Origin: JAMWDF01 sp964645405
Lineage (GTDB): Bacteria > Ratteibacteria > UBA8468 > B48-G9 > DSTR01
Reading direction: 5' to 3'
Length of the DNA stretch: 64,000 bases
Assembly: GCA_964645405.1 (NCBI GenBank)
Contig: CAZYCA010000035.1
Location: 10,744 to 74,743 of the forward strand
The translations under genes were made by a program, and so were the position numbers. Of the stretch, positions 1-7,954 are shown piece by piece. A model generated the notes under the pieces. It was given only the letters and a program-made list of their open reading frames with translations, was not told the origin of the DNA and made no database searches. Within the stretch, counting starts at the first letter, position 1; each line of letters opens with the position of its first letter.

Positions 1-66
1 GCCAGAAGGTGTCTCCACTGTATCCAGCGCCACAGAGCCGACAACCAGAATACTTTTTTTGTTCAT
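1..66 (-). CDS. PfkB-family sugar kinase, N-terminal fragment
   Basis: Only the first 22 codons lie in the window; the gene runs off the left edge on the minus strand. The readable start is MNKKSILVVGSVALDTVETP. A short basic start, a hydrophobic beta strand and then GSxALD is the typical opening of PfkB/ribokinase-type carbohydrate or nucleoside kinases. It starts 15 bp after the proC stop, so it is probably the last visible member of the permease-ATPase-proC operon. The substrate cannot be inferred from this stub. Confidence 0.6.
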   Translation of the reverse strand, partial: MNKKSILVVGSVALDTVETPSG

Positions 67-81
67 TTCAGGATATGTGAC

Positions 82-915
82 TCACTTAGAAAGTTGGCGG
101 CTTCTTTTCTCTGCCTGCTGAATAACTTTTTCTAAAATGCCGGGGAATTTTTTCTTTTCCAGAACACTTAACCCGGCCAGAGTGGTACCGCCAGGAGAGC
201 ATACTCTTCTTTTTAATTCTTCCGCTGACTCCTTACTTTCTTTCAGCAGGAGTCCTGTCCCCAGGAAAAGGGAGGAAATCATTTCTTTGGCAGTTTTTGC
301 GTCAAAACCGCGTTTTCGGGCTATCTTCTCCAGTAACTCTGCCAGATAAAAAAGATAACCCGGTCCACTGCCGGAAATGGCGGTAAGGAAATCCATTTTC
401 CCTTCCTGGATTTTTATTACTTTTCCCACGGGGCGAAAAATTTTTTCCACAAGAAAATCTAAACCGGAAGCCATTCTTCCAGGGCAGTAGCCTATTACTC
501 CCTGTTTTACTTTCACCAGAAGGTTAGGCATAACCCGGATTACAGGTATTTTCTTTGGTAGAATGCAGGATTCCAGAAACCTGGTGGTAAGACCAGCGGC
601 TAAGGAGATAAGTATTGTGGAAGAGAAATTTTCTTTAATTCGGGTAAGGAGTTCTGGTACCTGCTGCGGTTTAACGGCAATAATTACCACCTCGCAGCTT
701 TTTGCTATCTCTGAGTTTTCCGCCGGAGTTATCTTAAATTTTTTCTGGACCTGGTTCAAAAGCTTGGTGTTAATGTCAGAGACATAAATGTTACGCCTGG
801 GTAAAACCTTCTGGTAAATGAGGCCTTCCAGGAGGGCATAGCCCATATTTCCGCAACCAATGATACCGATGCGGAAATTATTCCCCCGGAAAGTTCTGGT
901 CTGCTGTTTTTTCAC
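82..915 (-). CDS. proC: Pyrroline-5-carboxylate reductase
   Basis: This enzyme performs the last step of proline synthesis, NAD(P)H reduction of 1-pyrroline-5-carboxylate, in the cytoplasm. The 277 residues match the usual family length. The Rossmann nucleotide loop GIIGCGNMG is near residue 17, VIIAVKPQ near 77, and the C-terminal signature around AISGSGPGYLFYLAE and CSPGGTTLAGL is intact. The longest frame begins at a GTG with no clear ribosome site. The conserved domain starts about 13 residues in, so the exact start is uncertain. It follows the ABC ATPase by 20 bp and precedes a PfkB kinase, which suggests co-transcription without a shared pathway. Confidence 0.95.
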   Translation of the reverse strand: MKKQQTRTFRGNNFRIGIIGCGNMGYALLEGLIYQKVLPRRNIYVSDINTKLLNQVQKKFKITPAENSEIAKSCEVVIIAVKPQQVPELLTRIKENFSSTILISLAAGLTTRFLESCILPKKIPVIRVMPNLLVKVKQGVIGYCPGRMASGLDFLVEKIFRPVGKVIKIQEGKMDFLTAISGSGPGYLFYLAELLEKIARKRGFDAKTAKEMISSLFLGTGLLLKESKESAEELKRRVCSPGGTTLAGLSVLEKKKFPGILEKVIQQAEKRSRQLSK

Positions 916-935
916 GACAGAACAGAATTGCTTTT

Positions 936-1676
936 TTAACCAGCTTCTTCTCCTTCTACCTCACCAATCTTAATATCCAGGTTGGCTCTATCTTCTACCC
1001 TTTCAATCATGCCATCCCGGACCCAGACGACACGGTCAGAAACATCAAGCATCTTCAAATCGTGGGTAGCGGTGATGACACTGACCTTCTTTTCCTGATT
1101 CATTTGTTTGAGAAGCTGGATGATTTCTTTCCCTGTACGCAAATCAAGATTACCAGTAGGCTCGTCAGCCAGGATAATTGCCGGGTCATTAGCCAGGGCT
1201 CTGGCGATAGCCACTCTTTGTTGCTGGCCACCGGAAAGTTCAAAGGGTTTATGATGAATGCGTTCCCCCAGTCCCACAGTGATTAAAAGCTGACGGGCTT
1301 TTTCCATGGCTTCATCAGTGGACAGCCCGGCGAAAATCATAGGCAGCATAATATTTTCCAGTGCGGTCATCACGGGGATAAGGTTGAAGGTTTGAAAGAT
1401 ATAACCAATCTTTCTGCAGCGCAACCAGGCGAGTTCATAAGCGTCCAGCTGGGCAACATCTACCTCGTCAATGTAAACCTTGCCTTCAGTTGGTTTATCC
1501 AGACCACCAATCATATTAAAAAGAGTAGTTTTTCCACTCCCGGAAGGTCCCATAATGGAAATATATTCGCCTTTCATAATCTCCAGGTCAATTCCCTTGA
1601 GAACAGGCAAAGGAATTTTTCCTAACATATAAGTTTTCTTCAGTCCAATTGTCCTGACAATCGCTTCTCTGGGCAT
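936..1676 (-). CDS. ABC transporter ATP-binding protein, LolD/MacB type
   Basis: This is the 246-residue ATPase half of an FtsX-type ABC transporter. It shows Walker A GPSGSGKTT near residue 44, a Q-loop in YIFQTFNLIP, the signature LSGGQQQRVAIARAL, Walker B ILADEPTGNLD and the H-loop histidine in ITATHD. The LSGGQQQR signature with NLD after Walker B is typical of the LolD/MacB/FtsE group, which powers lipoprotein release, efflux or envelope signalling rather than solute import. The partner permease is encoded just upstream (1714-2352). There is no periplasmic adaptor nearby, so the cargo is unknown. Confidence 0.9.
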   Translation of the reverse strand: MPREAIVRTIGLKKTYMLGKIPLPVLKGIDLEIMKGEYISIMGPSGSGKTTLFNMIGGLDKPTEGKVYIDEVDVAQLDAYELAWLRCRKIGYIFQTFNLIPVMTALENIMLPMIFAGLSTDEAMEKARQLLITVGLGERIHHKPFELSGGQQQRVAIARALANDPAIILADEPTGNLDLRTGKEIIQLLKQMNQEKKVSVITATHDLKMLDVSDRVVWVRDGMIERVEDRANLDIKIGEVEGEEAG

Positions 1677-1713
1677 AATCTGCCTCCTTTGATAACAGTT
1701 ATCCTTAATTTTT

Positions 1714-2352
1714 TTATACTTCCCGCCTCATGGCTTCCGCAGGTTCCATCCTGGCGGAAACGTAGGCAGGATAGACAGCGCCGACGATTGCTATGACAGT
1801 CCCCAGTACCACAGAGATTAAGGCATATTTCAGCAGTGTCACAGCAGGGAAAAAAGAAATAATCAGCCTTCCATACTGAAAGAGGAAGACAAATGTCATG
1901 ACGAAAATGCCGATAATAACACCGAGCAGAGAACCAATCAATCCATGCATCAAAGATTCCAGAAGAAATAATTCCATGACGAACCGGTCAAGTGCACCAA
2001 GACATTTCATCGTACCTATTTCCCGGGATCTTTCTGTCACAGACATAAGCATGGCATTGATAATCCCGACAACACAGACCAGTAGCGAAAGGGAGACCAG
2101 CCAGATAGACCTGGTGTGAAGTTCTTCCATGTTGGTGCGCATGAGGGCCTGAATATTTTCTGGTCCCTTTTCCATTAGAGTGGCATTAAAAGCATTCGTG
2201 GAGAAGACAGACATCAAAAAGGCTATCCCCAGCAGAATAGACATAGTAACAATGATGGAGCGGCCGAAACGGATTTTCAAGGAACGAATACTCATCCCGA
2301 GGGCGTTACGAAAAGGGAGAGATAACTGTTTACCCACTTTTCCGTTTTTCAT
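1714..2352 (-). CDS. Short FtsX/MacB-like ABC permease
   Basis: This 212-residue inner-membrane protein has four predicted membrane segments: one near residue 35-55, a second near 100-120 and two more towards the C-terminus. It carries the FtsX-domain hallmark of a helix followed by VTERSREIGTMKCLGA and ends with YPAYVSARMEPAEAMR, as MacB/LolE permeases do. The extracytoplasmic loop is only about 40 residues, far shorter than in MacB or LolC/E, so it is a minimal version of the fold. It has an AGGAAAAC ribosome site before the ATG and lies directly upstream of its ATPase. Substrate is unknown. Confidence 0.85.
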   Translation of the reverse strand: MKNGKVGKQLSLPFRNALGMSIRSLKIRFGRSIIVTMSILLGIAFLMSVFSTNAFNATLMEKGPENIQALMRTNMEELHTRSIWLVSLSLLVCVVGIINAMLMSVTERSREIGTMKCLGALDRFVMELFLLESLMHGLIGSLLGVIIGIFVMTFVFLFQYGRLIISFFPAVTLLKYALISVVLGTVIAIVGAVYPAYVSARMEPAEAMRREV

Positions 2353-2365
2353 ATGTTTTCCTGGT

Positions 2366-2382
2366 AAAAGTTTAAAACTTTT
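2366..2382. repeat. Perfect AT-rich palindrome upstream of the ABC permease
   Basis: AAAAGTTT and AAACTTTT flank a single A, giving a perfect 8-bp inverted repeat 14 bp before the permease ATG. It could be an operator, or an RNA hairpin close to the ribosome site. The AT richness means chance cannot be excluded. Confidence 0.4.
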
Positions 2383-2425
2383 GCTTTTTCGTTATTTTAC
2401 TCCACCTTATATCTTTCAGGCAAGT

Positions 2426-2446
2426 GGTTGGTAGTTGCTGCCAACC
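2426..2446. promoter_or_regulatory. Operator-like palindrome in the galK promoter
   Basis: GGTTGGTAG and CTGCCAACC are inverted arms separated by TTG, with 8 of 9 positions pairing. The palindrome covers the -35 box and most of the spacer of the proposed galK promoter, where a repressor would block RNA polymerase. No cognate regulator gene is adjacent. Confidence 0.5.
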
Positions 2447-2456
2447 ATGATAAAAT
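2428..2456 (+). promoter_or_regulatory. galK promoter, probably leaderless
   Basis: TTGGTA at 2428-2433 and TAAAAT at 2451-2456 are spaced by 17 bp. The galK ATG follows only 6 nt after the -10 box, so transcription should begin at or next to the start codon. No Shine-Dalgarno sequence is present in the 20 nt before the ATG. Confidence 0.55.
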
Positions 2457-2462
2457 AAAACA

Positions 2463-3629
2463 ATGTTCATAGAAGAAACGAGAAGAGAATTTGCTAAACA
2501 TTTCCCGGAAGGAAAACAACCTGTTTACAGTCAGGCTCCCGGGAGAACCAATCTCATTGGTGAACATGTAGACTATCAGGGTGGTTATGTTTTACCTGTG
2601 GCTGTAAACCGGTGGATTGAAGCCTGTGGCGTGCGCCGTGGTGACAGTTCCCTGCGTTTATTTTCGGTGACCTATAAACAGCTGTTTACTGGTAGCCTGG
2701 GAGAGTTGCAGTTTCAGACCGCTTACCCCTGGGCTAATTATGTCCTTGGAGTAACTGACCAGTTAAAAAAGGCAGGAATTGTCAGTTTTGGTTTTGACCT
2801 GGCAGTAGGCGGTAATATTCCTGTCGCCAGCGGTTTGAGTTCTTCGGCTGCACTGGAGATATGCATCGCCTGCCTCCTTTTAAAGTTAGCGGAAAAACAG
2901 TTACCACAGCTGGAAGTAATTAAACTTGCCCGGAGAGCAGAGAATGAATTTGTAGGAGTTAACTGCGGTATTATGGACCAGTTTTCCAGTTATCTCTGCC
3001 GGGCTCACCATGCTCTTCTTTTAAACTGTGCCACGTTAGAATACCAGCATGTTCCTTTGAACCTTGGTTCATACTGCCTTCTTCTGGTAGACACCCTGAA
3101 GGAAAGAAAACTATCTGCTTCTCATTACAATGAAAGGGTAAGACAGGTTAAGGAAGCGCTTTCTGTTGTCAGGAGAAGGAGACCGGAAGTGGAGTATCTG
3201 ACCCAGTTACAGGAGCAGGAACTGGAAGAGTTTAGCAGTCTTATGGAGCCGGTAGTTTTTCAGAGGGCTCTTCATGTCATCAGGGAGAACCAGCGCGTAC
3301 GGAAGGCAGTGAAACTTCTTCAGGAAGGGGACGTTTTTTCTTTCGGTAAATTACTCTATGCTTCCCATGAAAGCCTGCGGGATCTTTACCAGGTAAGTTG
3401 TGAGGAACTGGATTTTATTGTGGAGCAGGCGGCTAAAGATTCAGAGGTGGCCGGTGCCAGACTTACCGGTGCCGGTTTTGGCGGATGCTGCCTTGTTCTC
3501 CTGAAAGAGACGGGAAAACAAGATTTTAAGGACAAGTTACTTTGTGCTTACCGGAGCCGGTTTAATAAACAACCGCGGTTTTATGAAGTGGAGACTACCG
3601 ATGGTGCTTACTATCTTAACAGATTTTAA
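2463..3629 (+). CDS. galK: Galactokinase
   Basis: GHMP-family kinase that phosphorylates galactose to galactose-1-phosphate, the entry to the Leloir pathway, in the cytoplasm. The 388 residues match the family. The galactokinase signature GRTNLIGEHVDYQGG is near residue 27, the ATP-binding PVASGLSSSAAL near 122, and the third GHMP motif LTGAGFGGCC near 340. It is monocistronic or the first gene of its unit, followed by a 98-bp gap. GH42 and other glycosidase-like genes at 39-55 kb could feed it galactose. No galT or galE is in the window. The ATG lies just downstream of a strong -10 box without a ribosome site. Confidence 0.95.
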   Translation: MFIEETRREFAKHFPEGKQPVYSQAPGRTNLIGEHVDYQGGYVLPVAVNRWIEACGVRRGDSSLRLFSVTYKQLFTGSLGELQFQTAYPWANYVLGVTDQLKKAGIVSFGFDLAVGGNIPVASGLSSSAALEICIACLLLKLAEKQLPQLEVIKLARRAENEFVGVNCGIMDQFSSYLCRAHHALLLNCATLEYQHVPLNLGSYCLLLVDTLKERKLSASHYNERVRQVKEALSVVRRRRPEVEYLTQLQEQELEEFSSLMEPVVFQRALHVIRENQRVRKAVKLLQEGDVFSFGKLLYASHESLRDLYQVSCEELDFIVEQAAKDSEVAGARLTGAGFGGCCLVLLKETGKQDFKDKLLCAYRSRFNKQPRFYEVETTDGAYYLNRF

Positions 3630-3695
3630 AAATTCCCTTCATTCCTCTAATTGCAGATTTATTCTATTTCCGAAGTCTTAAAACATCAACCGGGG

Positions 3696-3701
3696 TATAA
3701 T
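3696..3701 (+). promoter_or_regulatory. -10 box for the moxR operon
   Basis: A perfect TATAAT sits 26 nt before the moxR ATG, with an AGGAAAG ribosome site between them. No good -35 box is visible at 16-18 bp, so the assignment rests mainly on the -10. Confidence 0.4.
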
Positions 3702-3727
3702 AAAGTTAACTCTGCAGCAGGAAAGTT

Positions 3728-4687
3728 ATGAAAGAAGAAACAATTTCTGGCAGGGCTGTCTGGCAGAAGAAACTTTCTCTTTTGAGAGAAAACCTTTCCC
3801 GTGTGATTCGGGGTAAGACCGAATGCGTGGAAGCAGTTGTCACAGCACTTTTAGCCGGGGGCTCAGTCCTGATTGAGGATGTCCCGGGTGTGGGTAAGAC
3901 CACTTTAGCCAAAGCCCTGGCACGGTCACTGGATGCCTCCTTCAACCGCATCCAGTTTACACCTGATTTGCTACCAGCAGATATACTCGGTTCTTCTGTT
4001 TACAATCCTGTTGATGGTTCTTTCACCTTCCGGCAGGGACCTATTTTTTGCAATATTCTGCTGGCAGACGAGATTAACCGGGCTTCACCCAGGACACAAT
4101 CTGCGCTGCTGGAGGCTATGAGTGAAGGACAGGCAACGATTGAAGGTCATCGTTATAAACTGCCTGATTTGTTTCTTGTTTTAGCCACAGAAAACCCCAT
4201 TGAGTTTCATGGTACCTATCCTCTACCTGAGGCACAACTGGACCGTTTTTTAATGCTTTTGAACATAGGTTACCCATCTGCGGAAGTAGAAAAAGAGATT
4301 TTCTACCTTCAAGCCGAAAGACATCCCCTGGACCTTATCCAGCCGGTGCTTTCCGTAGAGGATGTTCTGGATATGCAACAGAAGGTGAGAGAGGTAACAG
4401 TGGAAGAAAGTGTGGCAACTTACATTGTGAATATCGTGGCTGCCACCAGACGCGATAACAGATTGAAACTTGGAGTTAGCCCCAGAGGTTCTTTGATGCT
4501 TTTCCGGGCAGCGCAGGCACTGGCTTTCCTTTCCGGTAGAGAGTTTGTCCTTCCTGATGATGTTCAATCCGTAGCCCCGTTTGTTCTCAGACATCGGATT
4601 ATCCTGACTTCCCAGGCGCGGTATGGGGGAAGTGCCAGCACAGAGATTATTGCAGAAATTTTAAGGCAGGTGAAGGTTCCCACATGA
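3728..4687 (+). CDS. MoxR-family AAA+ ATPase
   Basis: This 319-residue MoxR-type AAA+ chaperone has Walker A DVPGVGKTTLAKALA near residue 52, Walker B ILLADEINRASPRTQ near 116, and ATENPIEFHGTYPLPEAQLDRF, which contains sensor 1 and the MoxR-typical arginine region. A C-terminal lid carries GVSPRGSLMLFRAAQA. MoxR ATPases usually activate or assemble protein complexes together with DUF58 and VWA partners. The next two genes are DUF58 and transglutaminase proteins, each overlapping by 4 bp, so the three probably act as one envelope-related module. The ribosome site AGGAAAG supports the start. Confidence 0.93.
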   Translation: MKEETISGRAVWQKKLSLLRENLSRVIRGKTECVEAVVTALLAGGSVLIEDVPGVGKTTLAKALARSLDASFNRIQFTPDLLPADILGSSVYNPVDGSFTFRQGPIFCNILLADEINRASPRTQSALLEAMSEGQATIEGHRYKLPDLFLVLATENPIEFHGTYPLPEAQLDRFLMLLNIGYPSAEVEKEIFYLQAERHPLDLIQPVLSVEDVLDMQQKVREVTVEESVATYIVNIVAATRRDNRLKLGVSPRGSLMLFRAAQALAFLSGREFVLPDDVQSVAPFVLRHRIILTSQARYGGSASTEIIAEILRQVKVPT

Positions 4688-5916
4688 CCAGGTTTGTCTC
4701 AGAAGTTAAAGACATGTGGAACTGGAGTCTCTATGTCTGGCAATACCGTCTGACTGAAGGTGGCCGGTGCCTTCTCCTGGCAATTTTCTGTTCCGGGATG
4801 GCAGCGGCAGTTTCTCTGGAGATACCAATTTATCATCTTTTTATTTCCTTAACCTGCCTTTATGGTATCTCCTGGCTGGCAAGTTTTTTTCTTCGGCCCA
4901 GGCTCAGGGTAGAGGGAATTTTCCCGGAGAAGGTTGTGGAGAATATCAGCTTTGTGGTTTGTTTTCAGCTGGAAAATCTTTCCCCGAAAACTCTGTATGA
5001 CATAGGGATAGGCTTTTTTGGTCTGCCACAGGTTTTCCAGATAGAGAGACAGAGCCTCATTATTCCTGTGCTCCCGGCTAAAGGAAAAACAGAAATAAAA
5101 CTGACAGTTTTCCCCCTCCGTCGGGGGTGTTATGAACTTCCGCGGGCTTTGATTTTTACTTGCTTCCCCTTCCATCTGCGACGGACCGGGGAAATTTTTC
5201 ACTCCCTGGGAACTGTAACTGTCTGGCCTTCTTTCCATCCTCTGAAAAGTGCGAATGTTCCCTTAAGGAGACGTTACCAGCCAGGAGGACTGGCTTTTGG
5301 TGCCAGAACCGGTGATTCACCAGAGTACATCGGTAACCGGGAGTATCGCCCAGGAGATTCTACCAGGCGTATTGATTTTCGTTCCTGGGCCAGATTAAGC
5401 CGGCCTGTGGTTAAAGAGTACCAGGAGGAATACTACTGCCGGGTGGGACTTGTTCTGGATACTTTTGGACAGCAGAAAAAGGGCACCTGTCCGGAACTGG
5501 AAGCAGCTGTATCTCTGTCAGCAGCTATTGCAGAATTTCTTTGCCAGAGGGATTATGTGGTGGATCTTTTCTTGTCTGGTGCAGAAGTTTACAGGGTTCG
5601 GGCCGGCCGTTCTACAGGTCAGCTCAGTCAGATTATGGATACCCTGGCATGTGTGCAACTTAGCCGGAAAAATCCTTTTCTCAAAGTTTTGCCGCTGTTA
5701 TCTGAAGAATGTCCTTTAATGAGTGGTGTGATTTTTATTCTCTTAGGCTGGGACGAAACAAGGTATAAAATGGTCCAGCTGGCAGGTGATGCCGGATGCG
5801 AGGTCAAGGTGGTGCTGGTAGGCAGAAACTTTTCCCGAGAATTGTCCGGTCTTACGGGAGATTTATTACAGGTAACAGCAGAGCAGATTAAGAAGGGACA
5901 GGTGGATAGAATTTGA
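4684..5916 (+). CDS. DUF58 domain membrane protein
   Basis: This 410-residue protein has two membrane segments near residues 28-65 and then a long soluble part. The DUF58 core is seen in the conserved stretch GDSPEYIGNREYRPGD followed by RRIDFRSWARLSRPVVKEY near residues 213-245, and a VWA-like fold probably follows (LVLDTFGQ). The start ATG overlaps the moxR stop as ATGA. MoxR-DUF58-transglutaminase is a recurring gene set of unknown biochemical output, linked to envelope or stress functions in several phyla. Function beyond module membership is not inferable here. Confidence 0.88.
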   Translation: MTRFVSEVKDMWNWSLYVWQYRLTEGGRCLLLAIFCSGMAAAVSLEIPIYHLFISLTCLYGISWLASFFLRPRLRVEGIFPEKVVENISFVVCFQLENLSPKTLYDIGIGFFGLPQVFQIERQSLIIPVLPAKGKTEIKLTVFPLRRGCYELPRALIFTCFPFHLRRTGEIFHSLGTVTVWPSFHPLKSANVPLRRRYQPGGLAFGARTGDSPEYIGNREYRPGDSTRRIDFRSWARLSRPVVKEYQEEYYCRVGLVLDTFGQQKKGTCPELEAAVSLSAAIAEFLCQRDYVVDLFLSGAEVYRVRAGRSTGQLSQIMDTLACVQLSRKNPFLKVLPLLSEECPLMSGVIFILLGWDETRYKMVQLAGDAGCEVKVVLVGRNFSRELSGLTGDLLQVTAEQIKKGQVDRI

Positions 5917-7937
5917 TTCTCCACAGATTACTTGGCTTGTTTCTGGTGGTGTTAAGCAGTAGTGTTATGGTCTGGTTTTCCCAGCAACTAATCTTCCCTC
6001 TGTTGCTTGTTCTCTTAGCACTTATCGGAACAGGAGGTCGCCTCCAGATAAAACTCAGCCGGGAAAGAAGAATCATTCTTTACCTGGTGCTGGCTGTTTT
6101 TTTTCAGATGGCCAGAAGGTTTTACGGCTTTTTTTACCATGGTGTCAGCGGCTTTTTCTTCTATCCCTTTTTCTATTTCCTCGGTCTCTACTTTTTAACT
6201 CTCGAAGTGCTGGAATTTTTTTTCTTTCCGCGCCAGTTACCGGTTACTCTGGTGATTTTTGGGACTCTGGTTTTGTGTTCTGCCGGTAACATTTATGCCA
6301 GCGAAAAGCAGGATTTAACTTATCAGTGGTTTGCCATAAGTTTCACTGTTGGTAGTGCCTTCTTCCTCTCTTCTGGAAGTTACATTTCTTCTTCCGGTCG
6401 TTTGTCTTTTGCCCGGTTTTTGTGGCGCACTTTCGTTATGCTGGCTGTGGTTGTAATAAGTTTTTCTGCTGGCAGGAAAGTTCGGGAACACCGGGATGTT
6501 ATCTCCAGGGTTTTTGTGGAACGGCTGGCAGAGATGAATACGTTTAATTTCAGTTATCCTTCCACTATTCGCCTGGGAAGCGTGATGGAGTTTCGCTACC
6601 GGCTGGGTGAAGAAAGACCAGTGCTTCGTATTTACGGAAAGAAAAATCCAGGATATTTGCGGGGGAAAATTTATGAAGAGTACAGACGGTCGGAATGGCA
6701 CTCCTCTCAAAATAGAACAATGGTATTGCCTGTGGAGAAAAGTTCTGGTAAGTCTGGCCGAAACTTTTTTCTTGTGAGAAGGCAAGCAGGTGCAGAATTG
6801 ATAGCGCTGGACATCTGGCCCTCACCGCGGATAGAAGAAGGTATGTTTGCTCCTCTGGAAACAGTCTATGTTCTGGCACCGGTTAGCAGTTTGGAGCTGG
6901 ACGAGCATGGTATTTTTGATGCTGGCGAACTGGTAGGTGGTTTTAACTACACAGAATACATCTCTCTTTCTCCTCTGAGGGAAAATCTTTCACCGGAGAC
7001 AGCAAGGAGATTGCTTTCTCTTCCGCAATCACTGCACCCGGAAATTTTTACTCTGGCGAAAAAAATATTTCAGGAATGCATTACTGTCAGGGAGAAGATT
7101 GCCGCAGTAGAAAATTATTTTCACACCAATTATACTTATCATCTGGGAATTTCCATTCCTCCTGGACAGGAACCATTAAACTATTTTCTTCTAAAGAAAC
7201 CACCGGCACACTGCGAGTTTTTTGCCACAGCAGCGACTATTCTTTTGAGAATGGCAGGAGTACCAACGCGCTATGTAGTTGGGTTTCTGGTGGAAGAGAA
7301 AAACTCAGTAGGCGGCTACTGGGTAGCCCGTCAGAAAGATGCCCATGCCTGGGCAGAGGCTTATACGGAAGGCGGTTTTTGGATGATTGTAGAAGCAACA
7401 CCCCCGGAAGGGTTACCTCAGAAAAGAAACCTCTCTGCGGCTAACTACCTCTGGGATGTGAGCAGTTTTTCACTCCAGAAGTTCCAGGTTTTTTTGCGGG
7501 TGGAACTGCCTGGTTTTTTTAAGACGATTTGGCAAAAGCTGAAACAGTTTTTAAGGAATTTTTTTCTCTTTTCTTCCCCGCTACTTTCAGGGATAAAAGT
7601 AGTCGGGATACTGGCTTGTTGTTTGTTTCTCCTCAGACGCAGGAAGAGGGAAAAGGAGCCTCTTACAGGACTTCAGAATCTGCTGAAAAAAGTGGAAAGA
7701 AGACTTTCCTGGCAAAACATAAGGCGGGGTTCCGGGGAGACATTGCATCACTTTGCCCGACGTTTACGGGAAGTTAAGGCTGGTAGTGAAAAATGGGGAA
7801 AAGTGGCTGCCTGGCTGGAGGACTATGCTAAAGTAAGGTATAGCGGCACGCTAACCCCGGAAAAGGTAAACCAGCTAAAGGTTGGCCTGAAACAAGCCCT
7901 GAGAAATTCCCGAAAAAAGAAAAATTCTTCCTGCTGA
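5913..7937 (+). CDS. Transglutaminase-like membrane protein (TgpA type)
   Basis: A 674-residue protein with about six N-terminal membrane helices (roughly residues 5-190), a large extracytoplasmic part, a transglutaminase-like domain, and another membrane helix near 565-580 with a basic cytoplasmic tail. Catalytic Cys lies in PPAHCEFFATAATILLRMAG near residue 433 and His in DAHAWAEAY near 476. The third triad position reads VEATPP, so Glu replaces the usual Asp of V/IDATP. The start is a TTG overlapping the DUF58 stop (TTGA). It matches the third member of MoxR-DUF58-TgpA modules. The substrate, possibly an envelope protein, is unknown. Confidence 0.88.
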   Translation: MILHRLLGLFLVVLSSSVMVWFSQQLIFPLLLVLLALIGTGGRLQIKLSRERRIILYLVLAVFFQMARRFYGFFYHGVSGFFFYPFFYFLGLYFLTLEVLEFFFFPRQLPVTLVIFGTLVLCSAGNIYASEKQDLTYQWFAISFTVGSAFFLSSGSYISSSGRLSFARFLWRTFVMLAVVVISFSAGRKVREHRDVISRVFVERLAEMNTFNFSYPSTIRLGSVMEFRYRLGEERPVLRIYGKKNPGYLRGKIYEEYRRSEWHSSQNRTMVLPVEKSSGKSGRNFFLVRRQAGAELIALDIWPSPRIEEGMFAPLETVYVLAPVSSLELDEHGIFDAGELVGGFNYTEYISLSPLRENLSPETARRLLSLPQSLHPEIFTLAKKIFQECITVREKIAAVENYFHTNYTYHLGISIPPGQEPLNYFLLKKPPAHCEFFATAATILLRMAGVPTRYVVGFLVEEKNSVGGYWVARQKDAHAWAEAYTEGGFWMIVEATPPEGLPQKRNLSAANYLWDVSSFSLQKFQVFLRVELPGFFKTIWQKLKQFLRNFFLFSSPLLSGIKVVGILACCLFLLRRRKREKEPLTGLQNLLKKVERRLSWQNIRRGSGETLHHFARRLREVKAGSEKWGKVAAWLEDYAKVRYSGTLTPEKVNQLKVGLKQALRNSRKKKNSSC

Positions 7938-7954
7938 TTAAAAGGAATAAGAGA

